In this document: piece after piece, positions 1 to 11,999 of the stretch
Layout: each line of letters starts with the position of its first letter
Position numbering within the stretch: position 1 is the first letter of the stretch
Source: Ilex aquifolium
Taxonomy: Eukaryota > Streptophyta > Magnoliopsida > Aquifoliales > Aquifoliaceae
Assembly (NCBI GenBank): GCA_951799425.1
Contig: OX637397.1
Span: forward strand, 9,617,064-9,681,063
Reading direction: 5' to 3'
DNA length: 64,000 nucleotides
Notes under the pieces: model-generated
What the model was told of the DNA's origin: nothing
Seen by the model: only the letters and a program-made list of their open reading frames with translations
Databases searched by the model: none
Program-made: the position numbers and the translations under genes

Positions 1-545
1 GGGAGAAAATGGTTGATTGAAGCTATAAAGAGAAATAAGAAGTTAGAAAGTAGAGTGAACTCTGAAGGGAAAGGGAAAAGCAAGCGAATGTATTTATGGT
101 AAAAGGGTGGTCACATTGTCTATGTGTCCATGCATAATAGCCTTTTCTTATGAAACCTTGGTGGCTTGAATGCTTAAATGGGTTTTCTCTTTTCTACTAG
201 TTTTTATTTTGGTGTTTTGGGGGGTTAGGTAAAACTAGTACTATGGATATTTGAGAATATCGTATCCCTTCTTGGCATCTTGTATTTTCTTCTATTTATC
301 CTTCCACTAAGCAAAAGAAATGCGTCCTTCTCTTAGTGACCCTGGAAATACTGGTTATATTTTGGTTTACGTGTGCGTTAATTGCAATCTCTTGACTATC
401 ATAGAGGCTTTATGAGATTTTGTGAGTTTTAGATTAAATGGGGAAATAATCTTAATTGTATTTTAATTGGTATTTGCGAGTGGTTTTCTATACCTAATGG
501 AAAGGAAAATCTGGGTTGACAGTTGAAGGTTCTTAGGTGGTCGAC
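1..545. repeat. Diverged copy of the segment at about 13660-14250
   Basis: This stretch can be aligned by eye with 13660-14250. Both contain 'ccatgcataa', a 'ccttttctta/g' block, a T-rich 'tagtttttatttt' block and 'aagaaatg', in the same order. The reading frames are full of stops. Its end resembles the decayed 3' end of a non-LTR element, but no domain can be named. It is a dispersed repeat of unknown class. Confidence 0.45.
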
Positions 546-794
546 AGTTGATTTCGTTCTCGAGTCAATATCGTTATACGTTACGTATAAACACTGAGTC
601 TCGCACGACTTAGTTGAGTCATCCAAGCCGTCTCTAAGTCAATCCAAAGTTACCGAGTTATCGTCACCAAATCGGTCTATACGGTTCTGTGACGCTGCGA
701 TATGGTCTGAATCTCTCGTCATGTTCATCCTTCTCTTTTAGGTTGTATCGTTTGATGTGTCTTAGAGTCCTTTGAGTGGAGAAAACATTCATTT
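546..794. other. No feature recognised
   Basis: AT-rich DNA with only short open frames on either strand. No domain, RNA gene or terminal repeat was recognised. Confidence 0.4.
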
Positions 795-1000
795 CAACAG
801 TGACACTACATCAGTATTGTCATGTGTATCACCAAACAATAATATATAAACAAATAAAAAAATGAACCCCACACAAATCAATAATTAGCCCTTCATGTAA
901 GTCAATAACTATGCACACTCCTTCCATATAATTAAACCATTTGGTGTTTTATTATTGGTTGGTGATATAATGTGGCAATGCTGATATAGTATCACTGTTG
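795..1000. mobile_element. Small inverted-repeat (MITE-like) element
   Basis: The left end starts CAACAGTGACACTACATCAG and the right end, read in reverse complement, starts CAACAGTGATACTATATCAG. Similarity continues inward for about 50 bases to a shared 'caccaa(a/c)caataata'. The centre is AT-rich and non-coding. I found no clear target-site duplication, so the superfamily is not assigned. Confidence 0.6.
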
Positions 1001-1360
1001 CTTTGAATATTTACTCCTTTGAGTCGATGGTCGATACCGCGACCTTGAACTATGGGTATAATGGCGGTCAAGACTAACCTTGACTTCACATTGAGATGTG
1101 CAGTTAAAGGAGTCTAAGAAGAGAAAAGGCTTCAAGGAAACTAGGAAGAAAAGTAAAGAAGTTAACTAGGGATGTTTATCGTTAAGGTTGGAGTGGTGTT
1201 AAAAGGGATGGAGCATATTGTCCATTTGACAATTCTTGACTGCCTTTTCTTATGACTACTGGTTGTTTGAATAACACAAAGTAGTGGGGTGGTTGAGAAT
1301 TGTGTGCTCCCCAAAAATTTGAACTTTAGAAAGGTTTTTTTTAAATCTAATATTTTTTTT

Positions 1361-1679
1361 GGGTGAAATACACTTCACACCTTAAAAGATTTCAAGATTC
1401 TCATTTTACATCCTAAAAGATTTCAAGATTCTCACTTTGGACCCTTAAAGATTAAATTTCTTACATTACACCCTCAATGTATAAAAAATGTTGCAATGTG
1501 GCATTTTTGTTAGCTTTTGTGGGTTGGATTTTGACGAAAAAATAAAAGGAAGCTAACAGAAGGGTCACATTGCAACTTTTTTTTTTACATTGAGGGTGTA
1601 ATGTGAAAAATTTAAACTTTGAGAGTGCAAAGTGGAAATCTTGAAATCTTTCAAGGGTGCATAGTGCGAAAAGCCCCCC
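1361..1679. mobile_element. Foldback MITE with long terminal inverted repeats
   Basis: Two arms of roughly 150 bases are reverse complements of each other: the left arm contains 'aaaagatttcaagattctca', 'acattacaccctcaatgt' and 'gttgcaatgtggca', and the right arm has their complements in reverse order. The element would fold into one long hairpin with a short loop near 1515-1535. Flanks are T-rich and hide any target duplication. Long-arm foldbacks of this kind are often Mutator-like, but that is inference. Confidence 0.7.
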
Positions 1680-1685
1680 TTTTTT

Positions 1686-2129
1686 TTAAGTTGGTCAACA
1701 GTTGCATGAAAGAAGAAAGAAGGTGAAGACAAAAGGACTTCTTAAGAAATGAATTTAGCTCCATAATCCACCCATGCTCTTCCTACGTAGCGATGCCATG
1801 ATGTATTCTAGCTTTTGAACATTCCAATCTATCTTTTATAAAAAAAAAAAATTCCAATCTATCGTATAATGTAAACACTAGAAGTACTTTTCCAATCAAA
1901 ACTACTATAAAGCTTAATAACTAATATATGGTGTTATATGACGTCTTTTACATAGCCACATCACATCAAACCCCTCTTATAGGAGAAAACTTGCCTTGGA
2001 GTTTTTCAAGCTCGAAATAAGCATCAAGTGATTGTTATCTTCAAGGATCTTTTGCTCCGATATCAAAGTGGTGTAACCTTTCTCTCGAACATTCAAATCT
2101 ACTCTAAAATTGCAAATACAACAAGTGTT
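1686..2129. other. No feature recognised
   Basis: AT-rich sequence between a foldback MITE and a LINE remnant. A short duplicated motif 'attccaatctatc' occurs near 1810-1862. No coding potential was recognised. Confidence 0.35.
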
Positions 2130-3420
2130 TTTTTTCAACAAGACTAACAGAAGGCTATACTAACTGGAAGATGTGAGTTAGTATTTCAACAGGGAGAGCT
2201 TTAGGACCTGATGGTGTGACTGTTAAGGTTTAGAAGTGTCCGGGGGATGTTGGGGTATCATGGTTAATTACTTGTTCCACAAAATTGTAATGACTAAAAA
2301 AATGTTTAATGAGTGGAGGAAGAGTATTTTAGTACCTATATATAAGAAATAAGAAAGATGTAAAAAGTTGTATAAATTATCAAGGTAGTGAACTAATGAG
2401 TCATCCATGAAACTTTTGGGGAGTGATTAAGCAAATACTAAGGTTTGAAACGTCAATATCTTTGTATTTATGCCTAGGACATCAATAATGGAAACTATAT
2501 ATTTACTTAAGAGACCTAGGGGGAGGTATAGAAAAGACATATGATAGAGTCTAGAGATATATTATGGAGGGTTTTAGGAAAGAACAAAGTTGTTGTTAGG
2601 TGTATTGATGTGATTAAGGATATGTATAAAAATGTGGTGACTTTGGATGAATTGACTAAATACATTTAGGAAGAGCTCCCATTGTGTATATTATTTGCGA
2701 ATGATACATTATTAGTTGATGAACATGAATAAAGAATTAGTAAGAACTAGAAATATGACAAGAAACTTTAGAATCAAAGGGATTTAAAATAAGTAGGACT
2801 AATACTGAGAGTATGAAATGTATTTTTAGTAGGAGGAGGAATCTCAATCAGGGAGTAGTAAAAATTTCAGACCTAGAGATACCGAAGAGTGAACACTTTT
2901 AAGGTCTATCATTCATAGATAGTGTGAGATTGGTGATGATATTACTCAAAGAATTGATGTAGGATGGACTAAATGGAGGAAGCCATCAAGCTATTTTGCA
3001 GAAGGCGCATACCCTTAACGTAAAATGAAAGTTCTAAAAAACGATTATAAGAGTGGCTATTCTTTATGGTATTGAGTGTTAGACAATTAAGAAACAACAC
3101 TCGGTACTAATGATTGTTTTTAGCGAAAATGAGAATGTTAAGATGGATGTATGGTAAAACTAGAAAGGATAGAATTAAGAACGATTATATCTAAGAAAAA
3201 ATAAAGGTGGCATATATAAGAGATAAATGAGGAGAATCGACTTAGGTGGTTTGAACATATTTATAGACAATCTACTGTAATACTGGTGAGAAAAAGTGAT
3301 ATGATATCTATTGATGGTAAGTGCAGGGGTATAGGGAGGGCAAAATTAAGTTTGCTGTGACAAATGTGACAATTTTTGTTGGATAGGACCAAAGATGACA
3401 AAAAATCCTTTAATGTGGGT
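2130..3420 (+). pseudogene. Decayed RTE-type non-LTR retrotransposon reverse transcriptase
   Basis: Translation on the plus strand, switching frames, recovers the ordered blocks of a plant RTE-clade reverse transcriptase: RALGPDGVTVKV near 2197, a CINYQG block near 2370, LLRDLGGG near 2510, a YDRV block near 2550, ELTKYI near 2650, LFANDTLLVD at 2691-2720, EIPKSEHF near 2880 and LYGIEC followed by KKQH near 3065. The last block, RPKMTK, lies near 3385. The catalytic motif, normally F-A-D-D, reads F-A-N-D, and many stops and frameshifts break the frame. No 5' endonuclease part or poly(A) tail was recognised. This is a dead remnant. Confidence 0.8.
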
Positions 3421-3456
3421 GATTATTAGTACTGGTGAATTTGCTGAGTTTGAAGA

Positions 3457-4277
3457 TTATAGCAAGTAGGGTCCATGTGGAGATGAGACCAACAAGGGAA
3501 TGAGATAGAGATGGTGATTGTAAAAAGAGTTTCTTTTTGGTGTGATTGTTGGTGATGGAAGTTGTTGGGTTGCTACCAAAGCCACGCATTGGTTTGAGTT
3601 TTGATGGGAGTACCGGTTGATCGATAGATTATACCTTAGGAAGCACGGATATAGAAATGAGTGTCGTATCCAATACGAGATGGATATGGGGATATACCAA
3701 AGTTCAAAAATATAGGGCACAAGTACAACAAAGATACGACTACTTAAAATTGTATAGGCATTTGTTAGATAAAAATAGGATTATACTATATTAAGAATTA
3801 AACATATTTTATAACAATATTAATAATAAAAGCTAACAAATGTTAATTTTTCTATTACAATTGAAGTAGATCAAAAGGCGAATTGCACTTTGCACCCTGA
3901 AAGATCGTGTCCAATTGAATTCCCTATTCCGATTTCTAGTTGTGTCTGACACTGTCGCGGCACCCCTTCGACAAGTATACGTGTTCCCTAGATTATACCT
4001 TGTAGTGACATTGGTTAGTAACAGTGGAAAAAGCTTCGTGATGCTCTTCATAAGAAGCTGGAAAAGATAAAATTCCACCAAGATAGAAATGTTAGAATTG
4101 TGCTTGTTTTTGTGACATAGCCCACTTTGGAACCCTTCATAGTCTAGGCTTTTGTTGTCTTTTTCAATTTTTTGTTTAGGTTAGGGTATTGTTTGTTAGT
4201 CATTACTATGTTTTCTTGTGTTCTAATATACTGGATTTATTGGTAATTTCTGGTATTGCTGGACACCATTTGTGGTA
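3457..4277. other. Intergenic; one MITE-arm-like fragment
   Basis: No gene was recognised. Around 3880-3905 the sequence 'cactttgcaccctgaaagat' resembles one arm of the foldback element at 1361-1679, so it may be a solo arm. The rest is AT-rich. Confidence 0.3.
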
Positions 4278-5052
4278 ATGATCCATGAGTCTTTTGTTTT
4301 TGTTAATGTACATGTTAGTTGGTTCATTCTACATGTTATAGAGTAATAGGTTTGATTTTTCAATTTTGTTTCCAAATGTGGACCCATTGTACAATTGGAG
4401 TAAATATGCTTAAACCTATACGTGGCCGTTTATGCTTTTATTTCATTGAAGATTAATTGCAGAGATATTTACAATTTAAATTTCTTTGGGATTATGTAAC
4501 GCAATCTAAATTTTAGGTTTATACTTAGTTTCTTCTTCTCCTTGCTTTACTTTTCTTCTCTGTCTCCTTCTTGTTTACTTTTTTGCACCTTATTATCTTG
4601 CAATCAGATCGTGTTTGGTCACCTTTCACCACCACAAAACCCCAATTTTAAGACCTATTTTTCCTTTATGAAAGTATCAATCTGATCAACTAAAACCCCA
4701 AAAGAAGACCCAAAAGTTGCTCCGGAGTACTGTACACAACACCTAGAAAGGCCCCCAAATTGCATCCTTGCACTGAAACCAATATTCTTTCTCACACCTC
4801 TTGTGAACATCAAGGCCTAATACTTGGAACCACAAAACGAAACCTTATCAGATTTAGCCTTCAAAGTTTTCTTTTTATATTTCCTGCTGCCCAACCTCAG
4901 ATTTGGACATGTTGCTACTGGGGTAATGATTTCCAATACACTTCCATGCATCACTGTGGCTTTCAACAATGTAGCATGGGCTAGGAAATTGGGAAGGCAT
5001 TGTCTTAGATGACGATTGGTGGTGCTTGTTAGAGTTTCTTGTTGATTGTTGA
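4278..5052. repeat. Duplicated segment, copy 1 (partner 22078-22858)
   Basis: About 775 bases are nearly identical by eye to 22078-22858, differing by scattered substitutions and small indels. Both copies begin at 'atccatgagtcttttg' and end near 'gtttcttgttgatt'. Both contain a matching 62-codon plus-strand open frame (starts 4824 and 22634) and a matching minus-strand frame, but no domain is recognised and neither frame is clearly favoured. The ends do not look like LTR ends. Confidence 0.75.
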
Positions 5053-6120
5053 TTAGAATTATCTAAAATCACATATATAATGTATCAATAGAATCTTAAA
5101 TATATAAATGTTATAAGTGTAAGCTTCTTGTTGTGAGGAAGAAAACACTTTACATTGCCATTGAAAAACCTGTGTGCCGCTGAATATGACATACATGAAG
5201 GAATACAAAGTCAGTGTGCCGCCTACTTGGCAAAGGATGCAAAAGAATGAATGGTTTTGGTAATTAAAAAATAAGGATAAAATTGGAATATAATAAAATT
5301 AGAACTTATTTGAAATAAAATATTAAAAATAAGACTTTATTGATATAAAACAAAAATAATAGGATTTAATAGAAGTTTGTAAGGAAAAAAAAATACTTAC
5401 TGGTAATTTTATTTTATTTTTGTTTAAATGTTCATCTTCTCATTGTGAAATCATTGGCTGGGTCCTCAGAAACTCCCTGTTGGGTAAACTGCATTTACCT
5501 TCGCTGGACCCAAAAACTCGACCACACTGGTAGAACCCCAAAATCCTGTACCGACGATGAGTACCCAAACTTGAGCCCCTTGCAACCCATTTTGCGAATC
5601 AGAAACCCACCCCCATGATACACCTTTGCCTCTCTGAAGCATTTCATAATTCCTTTACTTATTTCTTTCTATGTATCTATGGAACGATTGCTATAGTCGG
5701 ATTTTTTTTCCCATAAGGTTATAGCTTGAAATTTGAGAGAGTGGGGTTTGTTGGGTTTGAGGCTAGCGGTGTGGTGGTGGTGGCAATTAGAAGTAGTAAT
5801 CTTATCTCATTATTCATAAACCATTAACCTGCCTAACTTGCCCATAAATAAATAGGTTGGGTAGTTATATTAATTAATACGGGTTTTAAATGAGTTATGT
5901 AATATGATTTATTTTAATTAAGCAGGTTAAAATAGATTACAAATGGATATCCATTGGTTTAGGTATTTATATTTCTATTAAATAACGCAAGTAATAAAAT
6001 AAAATAAATATATTAATATACCAAAGAATACACACACATTAATACACCAAAAAATACATAAACATACACTAATACATTAAAACAAACACACTAGTGCACA
6101 AAAAATAAACACACTAGTAT

Positions 6121-6718
6121 TAGGTCTGTCAAAGTCCAATACGACACGATTAACCGACACGAATTAAGCAGGTTTTGGTGAGACCTTAACGAGTTTGGGT
6201 GATAAACGGGTTGACCCGTCAAATACGTCTAATAAATGAGTCGGGTTCAGGTGAGTCATGTCAACCTGTTTATTACCTATTTACCCATTTAAATAAAATT
6301 AATATAATAATAAATTAATAATTATTTTAAAAAATTAGGCAGATTTTTTTTTTTAATAACAGCCAAAGAATATATATATATATATATATTATTTTTAGTG
6401 ATAGTGACAATTTTTTTTTTTAAATTTAGTGATAGTAAAAAAAAATATAATAATAAACTAATAATAAATTAAAACTAAATGGGTTAAACGAGTCGTGTCG
6501 TATTACCCGTTTATTAAACGGTTCGTGTTCGTATTGAGTTTTTTCACCTGTTTATTAAACGAGTCGTGTCGTATTACTCGTTTATTAAACGGTTCGTGTT
6601 CGTGTTGAGTTTTTTCATCTGTTTATTAAAAGGGTCGTGTATGGGTTTACATGTTTTTCACATGTCATCCGTTTAACCTGATACGTAACCATTTAACTTG
6701 ACACGTTTGACACACCTA
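6121..6718. mobile_element. Non-autonomous hAT element, copy in block A
   Basis: The element starts TAGGTCTGTCAAA and ends TTTGACACACCTA, giving inverted termini. It is flanked by ACTAGTAT (6113-6120) and ACTAATAT (6719-6726), an 8-bp target duplication with one change. Terminal TA-G pattern and 8-bp duplication are hAT hallmarks. The interior has repeated 'gttcgtgttcgtgttgag'-like blocks and no coding sequence. The paralogous copy at 30833-31345 has a perfect duplication. Confidence 0.85.
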
Positions 6719-6879
6719 ACTAATATACCTGACCCACGACCCGATTGATGATCCATGGCAATAGATCGACCCATCACCCATGGGTTGGCTTGCAACCCAT
6801 GACCTATCGGTCAACCCAACATCGACCCAGCCCATTATGTGTATATATTTTGATGAATAGTATATGTGTATTTTGATTT

Positions 6880-7000
6880 TTTATTAAATGTGTTTGTGTG
6901 TTAGTATATGTGTGTTTATTTTTTGTGTATTAGAGTGTGTGTATGTGTGTATTTTGGTATACTAGTTTGTGTGTGTGTGTGTGTATTTTTTGGTGTACTA
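6880..7000. repeat. GT-rich microsatellite
   Basis: A run of interrupted GT/TG repeats, including a pure tract of about ten GT units near 6967-6985. The paralogous tract is near 31545-31615 with a different length. Confidence 0.7.
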
Positions 7001-7190
7001 ATGTGTGTCTATTAAGAGTTTTAATTGTTTTATGAGTTTAATCTAATTCGTTATAAATTCAACTCATAACCAATCAACCCCGCTCATTTGTCATCATTTG
7101 TCACCTCTAATGATAATGTTTGGCGACTTTATTGTGCAGTGGTGGTGTTGACTCAAGCCATGGGCGAAAAGGTTATATAGCCAGGGAAGG

Positions 7191-8000
7191 AGCCAGAGTC
7201 CATTTCTAGTGGGAAAAACTATCAAATTGAAGAGAATGACCCAAGAACAATCATTAAAATTTATTATGTTTTACAAACATGACTGTTTTGCCAATTACAC
7301 TCTTTATAAAGTAATTCTTCATGGTAATTTTTTGTTTTGTTGTTTTAAAAATTTTTCATGCATAAATTATACGTAAAAAGATAGAACCTAATTAAGAAAA
7401 GTTATACGAAAGTTATTTTATAGAAAATACTAGTATTAGAATAATTTCATAAAGAATGTTGTTTTGACAAATCATTCTATAAACAAATTATAAATATGCA
7501 TGTCAACCATCTGATTTTGAGTGATCTGAATCTAAGTTCAATTTGAAAATTCCATTTTAAACCTGATTTGATTATTCAATGGATTTTGTCTTTACAATCC
7601 ATATCCACTAAATATTAGAAATTTGATCGAAAGCTTTATATACACACGTGTGTGTGTTTTTATAAATCAATCTGATTCACAATGAGGTCAAATTTTGGTA
7701 TATTCAAATCTAAATTCTTGAAATATAATAACAAATTCGAACTTGAATAATTGATTAAACATATCAATCTATGTATAGATAATTTAATTTATAGAAGAAT
7801 TAGTTTGGTAACTCAGTGTGTCGTTGTGGAAAGAAGAGAAATAACTAGAAAGTAAATAAAAAATTGTGAGAATAAGTCTCATGAATCGTAAAAAATTCAG
7901 TGGGGGCAAGTATTGAAAAAAATTATTTTTTTTGTAATTTTAAACTAGCCCCAAAAGATTTTCAAAATTTTAGTGGGGGCAGCCCACCCTCCCTCTGGCC
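7191..8000. mobile_element. hAT-like remnant, copy in block A
   Basis: The stretch begins CCAGGGAAGGAGCC and ends AGCCCACCCTCCCTCTGG, so its ends are rough inverted repeats. A related element at 51025-51786 shares the interior ('caatcattaaaatt', 'gtaattcttcat') and has an 8-bp target duplication, which supports hAT membership. No target duplication is visible here. The paralogous copy is at 31801-32632. Confidence 0.55.
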
Positions 8001-9180
8001 ATGATTTACAGATCATTGTTATGTGGTATTGGTATGAATCGAATGATTTGTCTTGGGTATGTGGTGGTGGCAATGTAGTGTTGTTGATAATGGTGGGAGT
8101 CCTTTTGTGTGTGTGCACTTGCAGTGGTGCGACGGTGGTCGTGTGAGTAGTTGGTGCGATGGTTGCTTGGCTGCTTCTTGTAGGTTGCGTGGTGGCTTGG
8201 GTGCGGTTATGATAGATTTGGGTGGGGTTGTTTCCTTAGTTATTGATTGTGGTTGTGAGAGTGGCCGGAGGCTGGCCCATACATAAGGGCACTAAAGCAT
8301 GAATTTTAGGCTCCGATTAAAAGAGCCAAAAGTTGGGTCCAACAAAAATCTAGTTAAAATTTCAACTAATAAAAAATTTTAATTAAATAATTTGGACCCA
8401 GAAGTTCAACCTAAATACAAAATTAAATTTGGCAAAATATTTAATAAGGTTGAAAAGATGCAAAAAGTATTGTACATTAAAAATCACTCGTCATTTTCCC
8501 TCTCTCACATATACACACGTTCTCTCTAATTATACTTTTGTCCTTATCTACAATTAAAGTACAAATTAAATTATTTATTTTCATCCTCTCTCCCTTTAAA
8601 TCCCACTCTTTTTTTTTTATCTATTACAAGTGCAGTACTTTTCTAAATAATTAAAGACATAAAACATTAATCTACTGATTCTTTATATATATATTTTTTT
8701 CTAATAGGCGATGTTAGGGGAGAATCCTTATATCATATCTTAATTTCGTGGGTCGCGATAACACATTAAGTTTTATTGTGTTGTAATTTTAAAAAATTTT
8801 AATTCCAAGATAGTAATATTTTCTTATTATAAAATTGTTTAGTTGATTTATAAAAATAATATAACAATTAAAAAACAAACATTTGTATATGAAAAATTTT
8901 GAAGAAGAGAAAATTTTAAAATTTATTTGAATTTAAAATAAATTATTTTTAAATATTTTTTTCACTAGTGACAAACACAACAAACCCAAAAAAATTTAGG
9001 TAAATGAAGAATTAATAGATTTCATAAAATTAGAAAGATTAAGTGGATTAGTCATTTGATCAATTGAAAACGTGTATAAACCTTGAGTGTAAAATTTGAC
9101 TAATAATCACTATCTCAAAAAGTGAGTATTTTTTAAAATTAATATTAAAAAAAACTTCATTTAAAAAGCTTTAAAATGTA
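8001..9180. other. Non-coding part of block A
   Basis: GT-rich sequence (8053-8290) is followed by AT-rich sequence with short homopolymers. The open frame at 8053-8286 has a counterpart in block B but no recognisable domain, and it lies in low-complexity GGT/GTG sequence. No gene supported. Confidence 0.4.
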
Positions 9181-9339
9181 ACTACTTTTACAACTTTATA
9201 TAAAACCTTATAGAAAGTTCTAAAATGTAACAATATTTTTTTCAAGTCTATATAAAGTTTTATAGAAAGTCCTAAAATATAACAAAGCCTTAGAATAGAA
9301 TGTCCTAAAATATAACAAAGCCTTATAAAAAAAATTCTA

Positions 9340-9560
9340 AAAGTAATGACTTCTAGCTATAAAAGAGCAATCTCTTTCAAATTCATTTCACTCTTTTCAC
9401 TCTCTTTTCCTCCATTCTATCTCCCCTCTGTAAGTCATTATCTCTCTCCCACCCTCATTGTGTTTCTCTGGTTCTCTATTCTTATCTTCAGCTCTCTCTT
9501 TAAGGATTCAATCAATTTATTCATTTGTAAGATCCTAACTACACAATAGCACTAAATTTA
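9340..9560 (+). promoter_or_regulatory. Possible TATA box and pyrimidine-rich leader
   Basis: TATAAAAG (9358-9365) is followed by a CT-rich stretch resembling a plant promoter and leader, or an LTR R region. The same stretch occurs in block B (from about 34080 to 34163) and block C (48267-48480), but there the box reads TTTAAAAG. No coding region follows, so this may be a solo LTR fragment. Weak evidence. Confidence 0.25.
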
Positions 9561-10599
9561 TATCTGATCCTATCCGATCTCAAAACCACTAAAATATTAA
9601 AACTAAATAATATTACAACTCTTTGTAAAATGTCAAATAATCATATTTTATGGATTCTTTTTTTTTTTTTCCTTATAAAAAAAAGTCAAAAAGGACCACA
9701 TTTAGACTTCTTTTATTTTTCATTTGTGTCCCCTGTTTTGAAAGCACAATGACAAAAATGTCCTTTAATATTTTCACTCTGTCTATCTTTTAGACAAAAA
9801 TTTATGCCAAGGAACATATTGTCGAATATGTAAATTTTGAGGATCAAATTGACGAAATTAAAATTTAGTTCTCAAGCCCATAGCATTAAATACAAAATTA
9901 TTTCTCCAAATAATGTTATCTACGAAAAAAACTCATTTTTTGTACTGTCTATGATGATTTTGTAGATACTTAAGGATGGCTGGAGTCGACCAATGAGTAA
10001 GTATCCCTAAGATATATCTCTTTTATGTAAATTGTTTATCCTATTTTAGCTCATTGGAAGCTATATAGCATTATGCCATTATTAATATAATCTATTACAG
10101 ATTCCTTACAGAAAATAATATCCTACTATACTGCTCTATGAAAAACCCAGCTTAGCAAAAGCATTTTTCAATGATGCTTTTAAGATGTCATAAAAAAAAA
10201 AAAGAAATATGTGAACAAGAAGTATAAAAAAGAATTCTAAACTAAATAGAGAAACAAGAGATAAAAATGCCCAAATAGAATAAGGCAACCTATAAAATCA
10301 CTCTTCTATAGCCAAACCCCCTACTAGCTGGATAACCAAAAGAAGGCAATAGATCTTGCTCCTGCAAAGAAGAAAAAATCCTATGGAACCTAAATTTTTT
10401 AACCTTTTAATAAATATTTACTTAATAATAGGCTTGGGCTTGGCCACTGAAATGGCGGCCTAGGGTCCGTGAAAAGAGGGGCCTCTATTCATAAAAATGA
10501 AGGCCCAATAATAAGTATCTAGTGTGGTCTAGCCTTACAAATTAGAAAACCCAATAACTAGCTAAGGAACAAGACAAAAATAAATAAATAAATATCTAA

Positions 10600-10899
10600 G
10601 GCCCCGTTTGGTAACGTTTTCGTTTTTCGTTTTTCGTTTTTATTTTTATTTTTAGCGTAAACAAGAAAAAAAAACTCGTTTGGTAACCGATTTTATTTTT
10701 ATTTTCTGCCACCGTTTTGTAAACGAGGGGCGATTTTCAAAAACCAAAAAAAGTCGTTTTCGGTTTTCGTTTTTCGTTTTCGAAAAACGAAAAACGAAAA
10801 CGTTACCAAATCAAAAACAAAAAAAAATCGAAAAAACGTTTTCGTTTTTCGTTTTTGAAAAACGAAAAACGAAAAACGAAAACGTTACCAAACGAGGCC
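10600..10899. mobile_element. Tourist-like (PIF/Harbinger) MITE
   Basis: A 300-bp element starting GGCCCCGTTTGGTAACG, with its other end in reverse complement GGCCTCGTTTGGTAACG. Similarity continues inward through repeated CGTTTTTCG blocks. It is flanked by TAA on both sides (10597-10599 and 10900-10902), the usual 3-bp Harbinger target. The paralogous position in block C, near 49411, reads 'atatctaaagaattg' with a single TAA: an intact empty site. The open frame across it is only inverted-repeat sequence. Confidence 0.92.
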
Positions 10900-11657
10900 T
10901 AAAGAATTGTTTGTCATCCGGGCCAAAAGGAAATTTAGAGTGAAACAGACCAAATAAAAATCAAGCACTGACATAATTATCATACCTCCCTCCTTACGTA
11001 TTAAATAAAAATTCATAAAATTCTACTCACCATCAATTATGTTACAAGAACAACTAAATAGATTGTTTATGTTATCCATCGAAAGAATAAATTGGAAAAC
11101 ATAGATATTAGAACATAGTAATTTTTATCAAAATAATTTTTAAAATAAAAATATATTATATATATTTATACTAAGTTTGACAGGGCCCCAATTTTCGTCG
11201 GCTGGCCCTGAATCCAAGTGTTGGTAAAATAGTATATCTAAATAAACAATCTATTAAGATTTATTATATATTATATGTATTTTGTGAATTCAAAATACAG
11301 CAACCATGAGCTTGTTGTATATATTAAGATGAGTGGAAGGACTATGGTTTGGGGAGAGAGGAAGGATGTAAACTGAGATGAGAATAAATAATGTTCGATA
11401 TTAATTGGGTGAGTGTAAAAAGTGGATTTCATGAAATTAAGTTTGATGGGGTGGGCTTTGAGATTTTTGGGTGGATGAGAATAGTCCCACCCAAACAAGA
11501 AAACCATTATAGGTGGAGCACATTTAATTCAAAGATCCGTTAGTTTAGATGATAATTTTTCTAGGGTTTGGATTAAGGAAAGTTGTGGTGGTGTGCAAGG
11601 AGAGAGAGAGACCGAGATGATTTAGAGTTCAAGGATACCAAAACCATGGAAGAAGAA

Positions 11658-11692
11658 GGGGGGGGGGGGCGGGGGGGGGGGGGGGGGGGGGG
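11658..11692 (+). repeat. Extreme poly-G run (G12-C-G22)
   Basis: Twelve G, one C and twenty-two G in a row. The paralogous site in block C near 51928-51955 is only moderately G-rich and interrupted by A and T, so the run has expanded here, or is an assembly or base-calling artefact. It would be prone to form G-quadruplexes. Confidence 0.85.
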
Positions 11693-11910
11693 ATGATGAG
11701 TCTAGCATGACTAACTTGTGATGGATAGACAAAGACATGACATAAGTTATTTTTTTTTACTTATTTTACTGAAATAACCTTTAAATTTGTAATAATCTAT
11801 ATGTATATATATTGTGCATAAGTAGGAAAAACGAGCCAAGTCACGAATAGTTTGGGCCTGGCTGGGGTCGGCTCGAATACTAAACGAGCCTAAAAATTTG
11901 TTTACATTCG

Positions 11911-11920
11911 ACTAATTTTA
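11911..11920. other. Empty site for the Helitron at 53238-55111
   Basis: The sequence 'actaattttataatataagc' is uninterrupted here, with A at 11915 and T at 11916. In block C the same sequence is split exactly between that A and T by a Helitron. Confidence 0.85.
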
Positions 11921-11999
11921 TAATATAAGCCGAATTAAAATCGAACCGAGTCCAAACTACTTGCAAGCGGTCCGAATCTTTTAACAGCCCTACACATAC

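Noticed and set aside
4278..5052. LTR pair formed by 4278-5052 and 22078-22858
   Set aside because: The copies are direct and similar, but the ends are not TG...CA, there is no primer-binding site, and the 17 kb between them is the large inverted repeat and other unrelated DNA.
10680..10943. 87-codon frame rich in Phe, Lys, Arg
   Set aside because: It reads through the inverted repeats of a MITE and into flanking DNA.
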